In this document: in pieces, positions 33,901 to 43,320 of the stretch
Layout: each line of letters starts with the position of its first letter
Position numbering within the stretch: the stretch's first letter is position 1
From: Acetivibrio cellulolyticus CD2
GTDB lineage: Bacteria; Bacillota; Clostridia; Acetivibrionales; Acetivibrionaceae
Length of the DNA: 64,000 nucleotides
NCBI RefSeq assembly: GCF_000179595.2
Contig: NZ_JH556653.1
Location: forward strand, 273,864-337,863
Reading direction: 5' to 3'
The notes under the pieces: generated by a model
The model's database searches: none
What the model saw: only the letters and a program-made list of their open reading frames with translations
Told to the model about the DNA's origin: nothing
Position numbers and translations under genes: made by a program

Positions 33901-35755
33901 GTTGTACTTCTTCGATATTCACTTTAGTCTGGTTTAACAGCATAAAATGCTTGTTCAGGTCTTCATCATTAAACAGAACATAACAGTCAGCAGAAATAGT
34001 TTCATCCCTGCCAGCCCTTCCTGCTTCCTGAACATAATTTTCAAGGGAATCTGATATCTCATAGTGAATAACCATTCCAACATCTTTCTTATCAACTCCC
34101 ATACCGAAAGCAGATGTTGCAACCATAATCCGAACCTCACCATTAACAAATGCATCCTGATTTTCGCTTTTTTCCTGCTTATCCATTTTTCCATGATACG
34201 GTTTTGCCGAATAACCATCGTGTGTTAATCTTTGTGCCAGCTTATAAGCTTTTTTTGTTCTTGAAACATAGATTATGGTTGGACATTTCTTCTGTTCAAT
34301 CAAATCCCTTACCGTATTGTATTTTTCTTCTTCATTATCTTTTTCAAATACCTTATAATGCAGATTGCTCCTTGATGCACCAGAAGTAAAAAGCTCCATT
34401 TCAATAGAAAGCTTTTGCCTGAAGTACTCCCTGATATCCTCAATTACCTTTTGTTTTGCTGTAGCAGTAAAACACGAAACCGGAATTCCTTCCTCCAGGT
34501 TTTTCCTTTCCTGAATTGACTTTATGAAATCACCAATATATAAATAATCCACTCTAAAATCCTGTCCCCATGCCGAAAAGCAATGCGCTTCATCAATAAC
34601 AAACCTAACAACGTTTCTTCCTAGTAGTAATCGTTCAATACTCTTTGAACGTAAAGCTTCAGGAGAAATATACAGTATAGAAGCAGACCCATTTTCAACT
34701 CTTTCAAAAGATTTAGCCTTTTCAATAGGGTCAAGCAAACCATTTATAGTAACAGCATCTGTAATACCTGCTTTTTCCAGATTATCAACCTGATCCTTCA
34801 TCAATGACTGCAAAGGAGAAATAACAACAGTCAAGCCCTTAGAATTAATTCCGCTCATCAATGCCGGTACTTGAAAAGTAATTGACTTTCCTCCACCGGT
34901 AGGAAACACAACCAAAAGCGATTTCCTGTCAACAGCTGCTTTGACCGCTCTCTCCTGTAATGCTTCACCTGCGTATTTTCTATAGGAATCAAACCCAAAA
35001 AACCGTTTCAAACCTTTATAAATGTCAAGCGCTTCGTTGCAGTAAGTACAACCGCACAAACATGGATTGCCTCTTAGTAGAAACATGACCTTCTCAACTG
35101 TAGGAAAATTTTTTAGCACCCATGGCGGAGTAATTGAATAACGGCTTCTTGTATTTATCAATGACAAACAGTAGGCTAATTCGATGGGGTATTTTGATAT
35201 TATGTCATTCAAATTAGCCTGCTCACATATTTGTGAATAGAACTTCTCCATAATCATTTTTTCAGTATTTATAGCATTTTCTTTAAATCCAACGATATTA
35301 AAAAAAGAACAAAACTCCTTTTTGTCTTTTAATAATGAATAATAGATTTGTTTTAATATATCATCTGTATTTTGAAAAGCTGCAACCTCGTCAAAGAAAA
35401 GATCCCTGGCCTTTATTGAATCATTGAGCGGATTGTTGAGTTCTTCTGTTTGCAGCTTATCGTCTTTTAATAGAGCATGATAAGGTCTGGTTGGAAACAG
35501 AAGCGGAGAAAAAAACAAAGTATCAATAAACTTCAAATTGTTGATATGGGCAGAATTAATTGCATCTTTGATATATTTTAAATCATGATTAAATATATTA
35601 TGACCACAAACATATTCTGAACCGTTCAGAAATTCAATAAAATGTGCAACAGAATTTGAGTGAAATGAAGAACCATTCCACTTAATCCCCCCAATGTCAA
35701 GGATCCTTCCACTATTTAGCTCAATTTCGGTATCAATAAAAACGATAGAGTTCAT
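30947..35755 (-). CDS. Giant DEDD exonuclease - RecQ helicase - UvrD helicase fusion
   Basis: 1602 residues. Domain 1 (about 1-125) is a DnaQ-like exonuclease: FIDTEI (Asp8, Glu10), CGHNIFNHDLKYI (Asp58) and a YHALL...NDSIKARD third motif. A cysteine knot CLCGCTYC (232-239) precedes domain 2, a RecQ helicase (about 245-700): Walker A PTGGGKS (285-291), DEAH (389-392), QEAGRAGRD (576-584). A winged-helix-rich middle leads to domain 3, a UvrD/PcrA SF1 helicase (about 1045-1490): GPGSGKT (1070-1076), DEAQD (1176-1180), GDDDQNIYEFRG and VAMTRAKRNL (1461-1470). All key motifs are intact. It should unwind and trim DNA ends in repair or recombination; a defence role cannot be excluded. GGGGG precedes the ATG. 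It is divergent from polX. Confidence 0.9.
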   Translation of the reverse strand: MNSIVFIDTEIELNSGRILDIGGIKWNGSSFHSNSVAHFIEFLNGSEYVCGHNIFNHDLKYIKDAINSAHINNLKFIDTLFFSPLLFPTRPYHALLKDDKLQTEELNNPLNDSIKARDLFFDEVAAFQNTDDILKQIYYSLLKDKKEFCSFFNIVGFKENAINTEKMIMEKFYSQICEQANLNDIISKYPIELAYCLSLINTRSRYSITPPWVLKNFPTVEKVMFLLRGNPCLCGCTYCNEALDIYKGLKRFFGFDSYRKYAGEALQERAVKAAVDRKSLLVVFPTGGGKSITFQVPALMSGINSKGLTVVISPLQSLMKDQVDNLEKAGITDAVTINGLLDPIEKAKSFERVENGSASILYISPEALRSKSIERLLLGRNVVRFVIDEAHCFSAWGQDFRVDYLYIGDFIKSIQERKNLEEGIPVSCFTATAKQKVIEDIREYFRQKLSIEMELFTSGASRSNLHYKVFEKDNEEEKYNTVRDLIEQKKCPTIIYVSRTKKAYKLAQRLTHDGYSAKPYHGKMDKQEKSENQDAFVNGEVRIMVATSAFGMGVDKKDVGMVIHYEISDSLENYVQEAGRAGRDETISADCYVLFNDEDLNKHFMLLNQTKVNIEEVQQVWRAIKDITRLRLKTSQSALEIARMAGWDENIGGIETRVTTAIAALEDAGYVKRGQNMPRIFADSILSKNAQEAIDKINTSNRFEGKQKENAIRIIKSLISSRSRKSALGEEAESRIDYISDHLGITKEDVIQTVNLLREEKILAFTKDLGAFIKRKENKNRSLVILKSFVRIENFLLTIFTNEEKTFHIKELNEQAESFGCKDVTPRNIKTVINFWVIKNWIKRQSTGYSSNYITVLSLYDKDLLEEKLTQRHDLAQFILEYLYDKSNTSIRNEESNKEEVMVEFSVFELKEEFGLQLTFFNTKIDVEDVEDALFYLSRIGALKIEGGFMVLYNPMSIERIERDNKKRYKIEDYQKLKEYYENKVQQIHIVGEYARKMISDYKDALQFVDDYFQLNYTSFLNKYFKGSRQNEIKRNITPTKFKQLFGELSPTQLKIITDNQTKHIVVAAGPGSGKTRVLVHKLASLLLMEDVKHEQLLMVTFSRAAVTEFKKRLLKLIGNAANFVEIKTFHSYCFDLLGRVGTLEKTDEVIKEAIRRIQSGEVEAGRITKMVLVIDEAQDMDADEFALINELVEQNEDMRVIAVGDDDQNIYEFRGASSKYLEHMIKVQNAVMYELIENYRSKSNLVDFTNQFVKKISHRLKNIPIYAVQRDNGRIKLIRHRSRNLITPMVYDVLSEELSGSTCVLTRSNEEALQIAGLLVKFGMQAKLIQSNEGFNIYNLLEVRFFLSQLNLEEDTYMIGEENWANAKRKLIERFYGSSNLEMCLNIIKDFEATNPKNKYKSDLEIFIRESKIEDFFGEKAETIFVSTIHKAKGREFENVFLMLDQFDVCTDEGVRQIYVAMTRAKRNLTIHYNGTYFNFIKTENLKIVEDNEVYLPPDQLVMQLTFKDVWLDYFLSCQNLISQLNSGDELTVDGECCLNSKGQPVIRFSKHFLNQIEAMKQKSYVPKTAKIRFIVYWQKEDSEYEVRIVLPEVYFERTDG

Positions 35756-36069
35756 GTTCTGCCCCCTAAAAAAGCTTTTGAACGGCTCGTAAATTTATTG
35801 AAAGCTTCTTTATTTTATAATTATAACCCTAAAAACAGAATTGGTAAAGATTGCTTGCTCTTTTTGATTTTGAAAACGTATCTCAAATTCCAGTCATTTT
35901 ACAAATACACGCACCTACATTACCTATGGTCTTTCCTCCCATATAGGCCAAATTATCAGGATAAAAGTTTCAAGTTTTAATACTTTATTCCGATTTCTTA
36001 CTTCATAGTTGTGAATTTTACTGAATTGGGGCAACATAACTATATAATCCTTGCATATGGAGGCATCAA
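35756..36069. other. Divergent intergenic region between helicase fusion and polX
   Basis: 314 bases, AT-rich. TATAAT occurs at about 36042 on the plus strand, 28 bases before the polX ATG, but no -35 is spaced properly. Nothing else recognised. Confidence 0.35.
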
Positions 36070-37779
36070 ATGGATAAGCATGAAGTAAGTAATATTCTAA
36101 ATGACATTGGACTTCTTCTTGAAATACAAGGTGAGAGTTTTTTTAAGTCAAAGGCATACTATGATGCTTCTAGAACTATAGAGCTTTTGGACGAAGATCT
36201 GGAGGCATTGATTTTAAATGATCGCCTAAAGGAAATAAAGGGAATCGGAAATGCTTTAACTCAAAAAATAACCGAATTAGTTACAACAGGTAAGCTTGAA
36301 TATTATGAAAATCTTAAGAAAAGTATACCTCATGGTCTGGTAGAAATGCTTAAGATACCTGGATTCGGACCAAAAAAAGTGGCTGCAGTCTATAAACAAC
36401 TCGGAATAACTACTATAGGTGAGTTAAAGTATGCTTGTGAGGAAAACAGACTTATAAAGCTTGCGGGATTTGGTGAAAAGACTCAGAAAAAAATACTTGA
36501 GGGAATCGAGAACTTAAATAAATATTCTAACCAATTTTATTACCCTTTTGCCAAAACACTTGCTGATATGATTATAGCTACGCTAAAAGAAAGTGGACAG
36601 GTTATAAGAGTATGTGAGGGCGGCAGCCTCAGGAGAAAAAAAGAAACTGTAAAAGACATTGATATACTGGCAAGCAGTAATAATGCTGAAGCTGTAATGG
36701 CTCTTTTTACAAACCACCCGCTTGTAAGTAGTGTTACCTCAAAGGGAGAAACGAAATCCGCTGTCATCCTTAAAGATGGAATAAATGTCGACCTGAGAGT
36801 AGTGAGTGATGATGAATACCCATATGCTCTTCACCATTTTACAGGAAGCAAGGAACACAACACAGCATTAAGGCATATTGCAAAGCAACAAGGTATAAAA
36901 ATAAATGAATACGGCCTTTTTAAGGGAAATGAAACAATAAAATGCAGTGATGAAAAGGACATCTTTAAAGTTTTTGGTATGGATTATATTGAGCCTGAAC
37001 TGAGGGAAAACAACGGCGAACTTGAGGCTGCAAGCAATAATCAACTTCCATGTCTTGTTGATCATAATGATATAGAAGGAATTCTTCATGTACATTCTAC
37101 ATACAGTGATGGTGCCAATACTATAGAAGAATTGGTGAAGTTCTCTATGAATAAAGGTTATACCTACCTTGGAATCACCGATCACAGCAAGTCCGCATAT
37201 TATGCTGGTGGACTGGTAGAGGATGATATAAAAAGACAGCATGAAGAAATAGACAAACTAAATGAAAAGTACACTAATTTTACTATTTTGAAGGGTATAG
37301 AATTAGATATCCTTCCGGATGGAAGTCTTGACTATACTGATAATGTTCTGTCTAGCTTTGACTTTACTATTGCATCAGTTCACTCATCCTTCACATTAGA
37401 TGAAGATAAGATGACCGAAAGGGTCTTAAAGGCAATTAGCAATAAATATGTTACTATCTTAGGGCATCCAACAGGAAGACTTTTACTTTCAAGAGAGCCT
37501 TTTAAAATAAACATAAATGAGGTAATAAAAGCATGTGCATCACGAAAGGTTATTCTGGAGATTAATGCAAATCCTCACAGGCTGGATATGGATTGGAGGC
37601 TGTTAAAAGGTGCAAGATATGAAGGCTGCAAATTCGTTATATGTCCAGATGCTCACAGGCTTGAAGGAATTGATGATATAAAATACGGTGTAAATACTGC
37701 TAGAAAAGGATGGCTTGAAAAGGATGATATAGTTAACACCAGAAGTATTGAAGATTTTTTAAAGTTAATAGGACGCTAG
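36070..37779 (+). CDS. polX: DNA polymerase/3'-5' exonuclease PolX
   Basis: 569 residues. Family X repair polymerase fused to a PHP nuclease, the bacterial/archaeal PolX layout. Helix-hairpin-helix segments (IKGIGNALTQKI, IPGFGPKKVAAVY, LAGFGEKTQKKI) fill the first 150 residues; the polymerase core has GGSLRRKKETVKDIDILAS with the DxD metal site and INVDLRVV with the third Asp; the PHP domain (about 335-565) has HVHSTYSDG, ITDHSKSA, HPTGRLL and PDAHRLEG. It fills short gaps and has 3'-5' exonuclease and AP-endonuclease-like activity in characterised homologues. GGAGG lies six bases before the ATG. Divergent from the exonuclease-helicase fusion, so both may serve DNA repair. Confidence 0.95.
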   Translation: MDKHEVSNILNDIGLLLEIQGESFFKSKAYYDASRTIELLDEDLEALILNDRLKEIKGIGNALTQKITELVTTGKLEYYENLKKSIPHGLVEMLKIPGFGPKKVAAVYKQLGITTIGELKYACEENRLIKLAGFGEKTQKKILEGIENLNKYSNQFYYPFAKTLADMIIATLKESGQVIRVCEGGSLRRKKETVKDIDILASSNNAEAVMALFTNHPLVSSVTSKGETKSAVILKDGINVDLRVVSDDEYPYALHHFTGSKEHNTALRHIAKQQGIKINEYGLFKGNETIKCSDEKDIFKVFGMDYIEPELRENNGELEAASNNQLPCLVDHNDIEGILHVHSTYSDGANTIEELVKFSMNKGYTYLGITDHSKSAYYAGGLVEDDIKRQHEEIDKLNEKYTNFTILKGIELDILPDGSLDYTDNVLSSFDFTIASVHSSFTLDEDKMTERVLKAISNKYVTILGHPTGRLLLSREPFKININEVIKACASRKVILEINANPHRLDMDWRLLKGARYEGCKFVICPDAHRLEGIDDIKYGVNTARKGWLEKDDIVNTRSIEDFLKLIGR

Positions 37780-37922
37780 CATTTTTAATTGTCAAACCTA
37801 TTTTTCATACAATTTAAAACATCTTAAATTTTAGACAAAATGGGCATTGATAATAACTTCTCCATCATATCCCGACAATACGACTAAAAATAAATTATCA
37901 TGAATCCGACTTCTCATAGATG

Positions 37923-37949
37923 CCTAAGCCGCACAATGTGCGGCTTAGG
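37923..37949. terminator. Perfect hairpin between convergent polX and DUF1667 operon
   Basis: CCTAAGCCGCAC (37923-37934), loop AAT, GTGCGGCTTAGG (37938-37949). Very stable, but without a T-run on either strand, so it may act as an RNA end or a barrier rather than a classical terminator. Confidence 0.6.
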
Positions 37950-37978
37950 TCCATTTCAAACCTAGCAGCACCTAACTA

Positions 37979-38347
37979 TTATGCCTTCTTCTTTTTCACT
38001 TCTCGTGTTGCAATAATATCTGCCCCAGTACCAAGTATATCCCGATGCACTATGTAATGGAACTCAACCGGAGCCTCGATTTCAATCTCTTTAAGAAGTT
38101 GAACAATCTCAGACATTTTTTCTTTGGGAACAGGCCTGTTGCTACGCACACTTACTAAAGGCAACACTCCTCCATTAACCTTTACTGTAGAAGTTACATT
38201 TCTTACAGGATTAATCATCTCATTGCGTGCATACTCTTCACCTTTCGGGCATAGAGCATTCTTTACAATTATAGTATCTTCGCAAGTCACTTCCAGCTTG
38301 CACCCGTTTGGACACACAATACAGGTCATTTCTTTCTTAATCTTCAT
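37979..38347 (-). CDS. DUF1667 protein (anaerobic glycerol-3-phosphate dehydrogenase accessory)
   Basis: 122 residues. Cysteine motifs CIVCPNGC (about 9-16) and a CPKG near 33 suggest a metal or Fe-S site. DUF1667 genes regularly follow the two flavoprotein genes found here and are thought to be a small subunit of that complex. It overlaps the preceding flavoprotein gene by 11 bases, so translation is coupled. It ends in a Lys-rich tail, KKKKA. Confidence 0.88.
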   Translation of the reverse strand: MKIKKEMTCIVCPNGCKLEVTCEDTIIVKNALCPKGEEYARNEMINPVRNVTSTVKVNGGVLPLVSVRSNRPVPKEKMSEIVQLLKEIEIEAPVEFHYIVHRDILGTGADIIATREVKKKKA

Positions 38348-39587
38348 TTATTGATACCTCCAAACTTTCAACATCTTGGAGTTCCGATGCCTTCAAATTT
38401 ACTACCACCATCTCGGAAGGATTCATTTTCTTAAATTTAAATGATTTTACTATATTTCCACAGTTTCTGAAAGTCAGTCTTCTGTCAATACATGGTCTAT
38501 CCACTCTCATCGAAAAAGTAACATCCTTTTCTCCCGATATAGAATGAGGAATTACATATCTGACACCCATTCCCGCTTTCACAGTAACTTTATTTTGCTG
38601 TACATGCTTGCTGTCAAGATAGCTAATTACAGATCTAGCTGCTTTCTCAGCCTCATTGGAAACATGGTCAACAAGGTCATGAACCTGCAATACATTCCCG
38701 CAGGCAAATACACCTTCAATGCTGGTCTGCAGGTTTTCGTCAACTACTGCCCCCTGAGTAATATCATCTAAGTTTACACCTGCATCTTTAGATAATTCGT
38801 TTTCAGGAATAAGTCCTACAGAAAGTATGAGGGTATCACAATCAATTTTCCTGGATGTACCGCGTATAGGCTCCCCTTTGTCATCAACCTTTGCAATCGT
38901 AACGCTTTTCAAACGTTCTTTTCCTTCAATACTTGTAACAGTATGGCTCAACAAAAGGGGAATATCAAAATCCTCCAGGCACTGTGTAACATTCCTTGCA
39001 AGCCCGTTTGAATAAGGCATTTTTTCGACCACCGCAATAACCTTTGCACCTTCTAGCGTAAGCCTTCTTGCCATAATAAGCCCAATATCCCCGGAGCCTA
39101 GAATAACAACCTGTTTTCCAATCATTATATTTTTGAGATTCACAAAATGCTGAGCCACTCCCGCAGTAAAAACTCCTGCAGGTCTCGTACCCGGGATTGC
39201 AAGAGCACCCCTTGTCCTTTCTCTGCATCCCATAGCGAGAATAACAGCCTTTGCTTTATATACAATAAGCCCCTTTGGACTCAGTACAGTTATATCTTTA
39301 TCCCGGCTCATATTAATAACCGTAGAGCTCGTCAGCACTTCAATACCTAATTTTTCTGCTTCATCTATATATCTCTGTGCATATTCAGGGCCAGTCAATA
39401 CTTCATTGAACCTTATAACGCCAAATCCATCATGAATACATTGATTAAGTATCCCTCCTGCAAATGGCTCCCTTTCTATGACAACAAGCTTTTTCACTCC
39501 ATTTTTCCCAAGTTCCACTGCAGCCGCCAACCCTGCGGGTCCAGCTCCAATGATAACCACATCTTTATCTATTATCATTTTGCTCAC
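38337..39587 (-). CDS. NAD(P)/FAD-dependent oxidoreductase (GlpB-like partner)
   Basis: 416 residues. FAD-binding GxGxxG motif VIIGAGPAGLAAAVELG at about 10-26, a second nucleotide-binding motif VVILGSGDIGLIMARRL (about 165-181) and GVFACGNVLQVHDLVDHVSN near the C-terminus. It is a pyridine nucleotide-disulfide oxidoreductase-like flavoprotein without the redox CxxxxC pair. In the operon it would move electrons between the dehydrogenase subunit and NAD or another carrier. It starts 20 bases after the upstream gene. Confidence 0.88.
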   Translation of the reverse strand: MSKMIIDKDVVIIGAGPAGLAAAVELGKNGVKKLVVIEREPFAGGILNQCIHDGFGVIRFNEVLTGPEYAQRYIDEAEKLGIEVLTSSTVINMSRDKDITVLSPKGLIVYKAKAVILAMGCRERTRGALAIPGTRPAGVFTAGVAQHFVNLKNIMIGKQVVILGSGDIGLIMARRLTLEGAKVIAVVEKMPYSNGLARNVTQCLEDFDIPLLLSHTVTSIEGKERLKSVTIAKVDDKGEPIRGTSRKIDCDTLILSVGLIPENELSKDAGVNLDDITQGAVVDENLQTSIEGVFACGNVLQVHDLVDHVSNEAEKAARSVISYLDSKHVQQNKVTVKAGMGVRYVIPHSISGEKDVTFSMRVDRPCIDRRLTFRNCGNIVKSFKFKKMNPSEMVVVNLKASELQDVESLEVSINED

Positions 39588-39607
39588 TCCTAAATTATTC
39601 GCCCCTT

Positions 39608-41077
39608 CTATTTGACGCTTCCTTCAAACAGCTTGGATTCCTTACCTCTTAGTGTTATCTCTTCTACTGGAATACCATATTCTTTTGTAAGTATCTCAAC
39701 AATCCTGGTGAGACAATAACCGCCCTGACATCTTCCCATCATAGCCCGTGCTCTGTATTTGATCCCTGCCAAAGTTTTCACACCCAGGGGGTTTTCAATT
39801 GCATCCATAATTTCTCTTTTTGTGATTTGCTCACACCTGCATACTATTTCCCCGTATTCAGCGCATTCCTTTACCAACCTGTCTTTTTCCTCTGCACTTA
39901 GCTGACGAAACTCAACAATGCCTTTTCTTTTATTGATAAAGTCAGGCTTTTCTAAAAGGTCTTCCTTATTTCCTATAATATCTCTTACCATCCGGGAAAT
40001 TGGCACAGAAGACGTAAGACCTGGTGACTCAATGCCTATCAATTGGATAAGCCCCTTCACAACCTGTGATTCTTCAATAACAAAATCGCCAAATCCGCCT
40101 ATTTTGGGTCCAACCAGCTTAGATCTGATACCGGAATAATTTCTGATAACATCTTTAATTCTGATAGGAGGCAGCAATTCCTTTGCCTCACTAAAGAGCT
40201 GATTCATGACATCCTTTGTGACAGCATAATCTGATTTTGTTTTTATATACTCCGCACTGGGTCCTATCAATATATTCCCCTCAATTGTAGGAGTTAGATG
40301 AACTCCAAGTCCTCCAATTCCGGGCCTCGGTACAGGGTATACAGGCATATTCAGGTACTTGCTTGTCCGTTTATCTAAAATATAGTATTGGCCCCTGCAA
40401 GGATAGATCTTATAGTTTGGATCCCCTGCCAAAGAAGAAACCTTATCGGAGTAAAGTCCGGCTGCATTTACAATGTATTTGCAATAATAATACCTTCCAC
40501 CCGCACTAATGCGGAACTTGTTTTCCTGCTTGCTTATACCTTGAACTTCAGAGTTAAAATAGAATTTTACACCATTTGCACAAGCATTTTCAGCTAATGC
40601 AACAGTATATATAAAAGGGTTGGTAATCGCCGTATTTGGCGACAACATTGCTCCAATGCCTCCCACATGCGGTTCAAGTCTCCTGACTTCCTCTGCGTCT
40701 ATAAAAGCAAGCCCTGGTACACCGTTCTTTTTTCCTGCATCCATCAGTTTTTCTATGCCTTTAAGATCACCTTCATCAAATGCAACAACAAGTTTCCCAG
40801 TCTTCTTATAAGGTACATCGAGGTCTTTGCATACTTTTTCAAATCCCAAATTTCCTTCTACACAAAGCTTGGCCATAAGGCTTCCGGTCTTGTTATTAAA
40901 TCCTGCATGAACAACAGCACTGTTTCTGCCGCTTGTACCAGCTGCAACATCGCTTTCCTTTTCCAAAACTGCAATATCAAGCTTATATTTCGAGAGTTCT
41001 CTAGCTACGGCGCAGCCTACCGCACCTGCTCCCACAATGATTATATCAAAATAATTTTCCATGCAATATTTATCCAT
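39608..41077 (-). CDS. FAD-dependent dehydrogenase, anaerobic glycerol-3-phosphate dehydrogenase (GlpA)-like
   Basis: 489 residues. DAO-type flavoprotein with FAD motif IIIVGAGAVGCAVARELSKY near the N-terminus and AAGTSGRNSAVVHAGF next to it; a C-terminal BFD-like [2Fe-2S] domain has the ligands CRCEQIT and GRCQGGYC. With the next two genes it forms the Firmicutes three-gene set annotated as an anaerobic glycerol-3-phosphate (or 2-hydroxyacid) dehydrogenase. The start is ambiguous: ATG 41077 immediately follows AAAGGA, while ATG 41062 gives a better spacing. No glpK or glpF lies nearby, so the substrate is not certain. Confidence 0.86.
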   Translation of the reverse strand: MDKYCMENYFDIIIVGAGAVGCAVARELSKYKLDIAVLEKESDVAAGTSGRNSAVVHAGFNNKTGSLMAKLCVEGNLGFEKVCKDLDVPYKKTGKLVVAFDEGDLKGIEKLMDAGKKNGVPGLAFIDAEEVRRLEPHVGGIGAMLSPNTAITNPFIYTVALAENACANGVKFYFNSEVQGISKQENKFRISAGGRYYYCKYIVNAAGLYSDKVSSLAGDPNYKIYPCRGQYYILDKRTSKYLNMPVYPVPRPGIGGLGVHLTPTIEGNILIGPSAEYIKTKSDYAVTKDVMNQLFSEAKELLPPIRIKDVIRNYSGIRSKLVGPKIGGFGDFVIEESQVVKGLIQLIGIESPGLTSSVPISRMVRDIIGNKEDLLEKPDFINKRKGIVEFRQLSAEEKDRLVKECAEYGEIVCRCEQITKREIMDAIENPLGVKTLAGIKYRARAMMGRCQGGYCLTRIVEILTKEYGIPVEEITLRGKESKLFEGSVK

Positions 41078-41210
41078 TCCTTTTAAAAATTATAGCCGAA
41101 GTTATATTTTCAGCATTCCTAAGTATAATCTTACATTTGACAGAGTAAATATCAAAAGCTTCAACCTAAGTGCGCCTCAATAGACAAATGCAAAAGATAA
41201 TCCACAAAAA

Positions 41211-41239
41211 ATTATATCACGAAAATAAGTGCAATTGAA
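41211..41239 (-). promoter_or_regulatory. Promoter of the GlpA-like operon
   Basis: Minus strand TTCAAT (41234-41239), 17-base spacer ending in TGA, TATAAT (41211-41216). It gives a leader of about 125 bases. Confidence 0.6.
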
Positions 41240-41286
41240 TATGATTACTAAAAAGTACATCGTAAATAAGGAAATATGGAGAATAC

Positions 41287-42903
41287 TTAGTTAAGATGCG
41301 CAAACCTCACAAAGTAGTACAAAGGAGTATCGTTATCTTGCATGAAATAAGTTACTGTCCCATATTTTCTTAATTCAGAGGTCAAATAGTATTCTGCATC
41401 AGCACCATGATGATAGAATAATACATATGCCTTAGGGTATTTTATAATAGCTTCAACGTTTTCCTCGAGGCGTTCTTCATCAATAGAAGTAATGTATTTG
41501 TAAGGCTCACACTTAAGGTCCCAGTATTTGCAGCCATAAATCAGCTGGCCTGATTCAAAAACCTTCTCCGGAAATTGCTCTAAATGCTGCTTGTATCCCG
41601 AAGTATATTCATAAATTGGTATTGCATTGGCGAAAATATAAAGTTTTTCATCCTCTTCAATGTTGTTATTAAGATAATCAATCAGTTTGGATGCTTCCTG
41701 ACCTTCTTTGTACATGCTATTAACATCTGTATATTTTAATGACCCATAATTTAATGCGATAATCAATATAAAAACTATGACTTCAAACGGCTTCCACCTC
41801 AGCATATCCAGCAGAACTTCCACAAAGAAAAGGATTGCAATCACTGTAAAAGGTACTAAGAATAATAATAAGCGGTCCTGAATAGGGTATTGTTTCATAT
41901 TAGACGCAATTAATGTAAATAGAATGGTCAGAATACTATATGCTCCAAGGTTGTTTTTTCTGACAAATAAGAGCAGAATTCCACCTATCCATAGAATACC
42001 TGCAAGAGGAAACGCTCCTGAAAAAACAAAGTTAAGATAATTATTAAGCATAAGATATATCAGGTCCCAATCCGATTGACTTTTCGGAATGAGTGGAAAA
42101 TAAAGATGTTTCCAATATTCCATAGACATCCCGTCAATGTTTCCTGAAACCCTTTGGGTATAAACAATATAACAAATGCCAAAACCTATAAGAGCTATTG
42201 CACCAAAGATTACGGCACTAAAAAAAGTCCTTGCTATTTCCCTTCGCTTTTCTTCGTCTCTGGTAAACAGATTTATTATAAACCTGATTATACTTGAAAA
42301 GAAATTGAAGCATGTAATTGCTCCGATCACAAAAATTACCGGAAACGAAATCCATACCGCTAAAAAGCAAAACAGCATATATATCCATAAAGGAAGCCTT
42401 TTGTCAATATAAAGCTGGTAGAGATATAAAGCCAGAATTGTAAAAAAAGCATCCTGCATATATGGCTTTAATTCGGTAGAATAGTAAATAAGCGGAGAAA
42501 TTGTAGCATAAAAGGCAACTCCTAACAGAGGCCTTTTGAACCCCCAATTTTTTAAAAGAAGATAAAAAAGCCTAATTGATAATAAACCGGTCAAAAGAGA
42601 GTACAGCCGCAAAACATGTTGAGAACTTCCCATGATAACAACAAAACTCTTTACGATTGTTAGGAACCCAAGAGGTGCACTTTGTGAATAATCAAGCGGT
42701 GCAAATAACCCACCAAAACCGCGCTGAATTATTGCGCTAGCAAGCATTGCTTCATCATACCAGAGAGTTCTGTCCTGTATGTAGGAGCCTATTCTAAACA
42801 GTATTCCAGATACAATTACGATTATGTAAAGTATTGCAGTAAATCCAATTGGTTTTCTTGCTGCCTTTAAATTTAACTCTATTTCCTTATTACTTGACCT
42901 CAT
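41287..42903 (-). CDS. GT39-like membrane glycosyltransferase
   Basis: 538 residues from ATG 42901-42903, chosen because AAGGA lies eight bases upstream. About eleven transmembrane helices. The first outer loop has the acidic motif TLWYDEAM expected for the PMT/ArnT-type GT-C catalytic Asp, and the C-terminal 130 residues form a soluble outer domain. Such enzymes move a sugar from a polyprenyl-phosphate donor to a protein, lipid or polymer on the outer face. Donor and acceptor are unknown. It is alone, with no obvious polysaccharide cluster around it. Confidence 0.8.
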   Translation of the reverse strand: MRSSNKEIELNLKAARKPIGFTAILYIIVIVSGILFRIGSYIQDRTLWYDEAMLASAIIQRGFGGLFAPLDYSQSAPLGFLTIVKSFVVIMGSSQHVLRLYSLLTGLLSIRLFYLLLKNWGFKRPLLGVAFYATISPLIYYSTELKPYMQDAFFTILALYLYQLYIDKRLPLWIYMLFCFLAVWISFPVIFVIGAITCFNFFSSIIRFIINLFTRDEEKRREIARTFFSAVIFGAIALIGFGICYIVYTQRVSGNIDGMSMEYWKHLYFPLIPKSQSDWDLIYLMLNNYLNFVFSGAFPLAGILWIGGILLLFVRKNNLGAYSILTILFTLIASNMKQYPIQDRLLLFLVPFTVIAILFFVEVLLDMLRWKPFEVIVFILIIALNYGSLKYTDVNSMYKEGQEASKLIDYLNNNIEEDEKLYIFANAIPIYEYTSGYKQHLEQFPEKVFESGQLIYGCKYWDLKCEPYKYITSIDEERLEENVEAIIKYPKAYVLFYHHGADAEYYLTSELRKYGTVTYFMQDNDTPLYYFVRFAHLN

Positions 42904-43211
42904 AAATCTTTTCCTTCCCCGTCCAAAACAACATTGCATTAATACATTTCTTTTAAGACTCCTCCTTATATATTACTTATCTTCCTGGATAATACACTCT
43001 CAAAATGTCGGACTATCCTAATACTTCATAATTATTGTCGCCTTGAATCGTCAATCTCTGAGGTCATTAAAATAAGCTTCATTGAATAAGGTGATTTATA
43101 AAAACCGAAGTCAATTTTGCCACGCAAATACTTTCATGGCAACTCACGTATATTAATATTTTAGTCTTTTTTACAATATTATTCAAGTAGTAACAAAGTA
43201 CTCCCAAACAT
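42904..43211. other. Intergenic region, no clear feature
   Basis: About 300 AT-rich bases upstream of the glycosyltransferase. It should contain that gene's promoter, but I see no convincing hexamer pair, no RNA and no reading frame. Confidence 0.4.
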
Positions 43212-43256
43212 AAAAACCCACTTTGATTACAAATCATGTATTCAAGCGTGGGTTTA
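43212..43256 (-). terminator. Terminator of the FMN-binding ferredoxin gene
   Basis: Stem between AAAACCCACTTTGAT (from 43212) and ATTCAAGCGTGGGTTT (to about 43255), with A-rich/T-rich ends on the minus strand. Confidence 0.75.
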
Positions 43257-43320
43257 CTTTGTATTATTCAAACTGTACATATTTTAAAATATAATATAAA
43301 CAATAATTCTAATTTGTCAT

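Noticed and set aside
37923..37949. Insertion-sequence end or attachment site
   Set aside because: A single perfect hairpin between convergent genes is better explained as a transcript end; no direct repeats or transposase are nearby.
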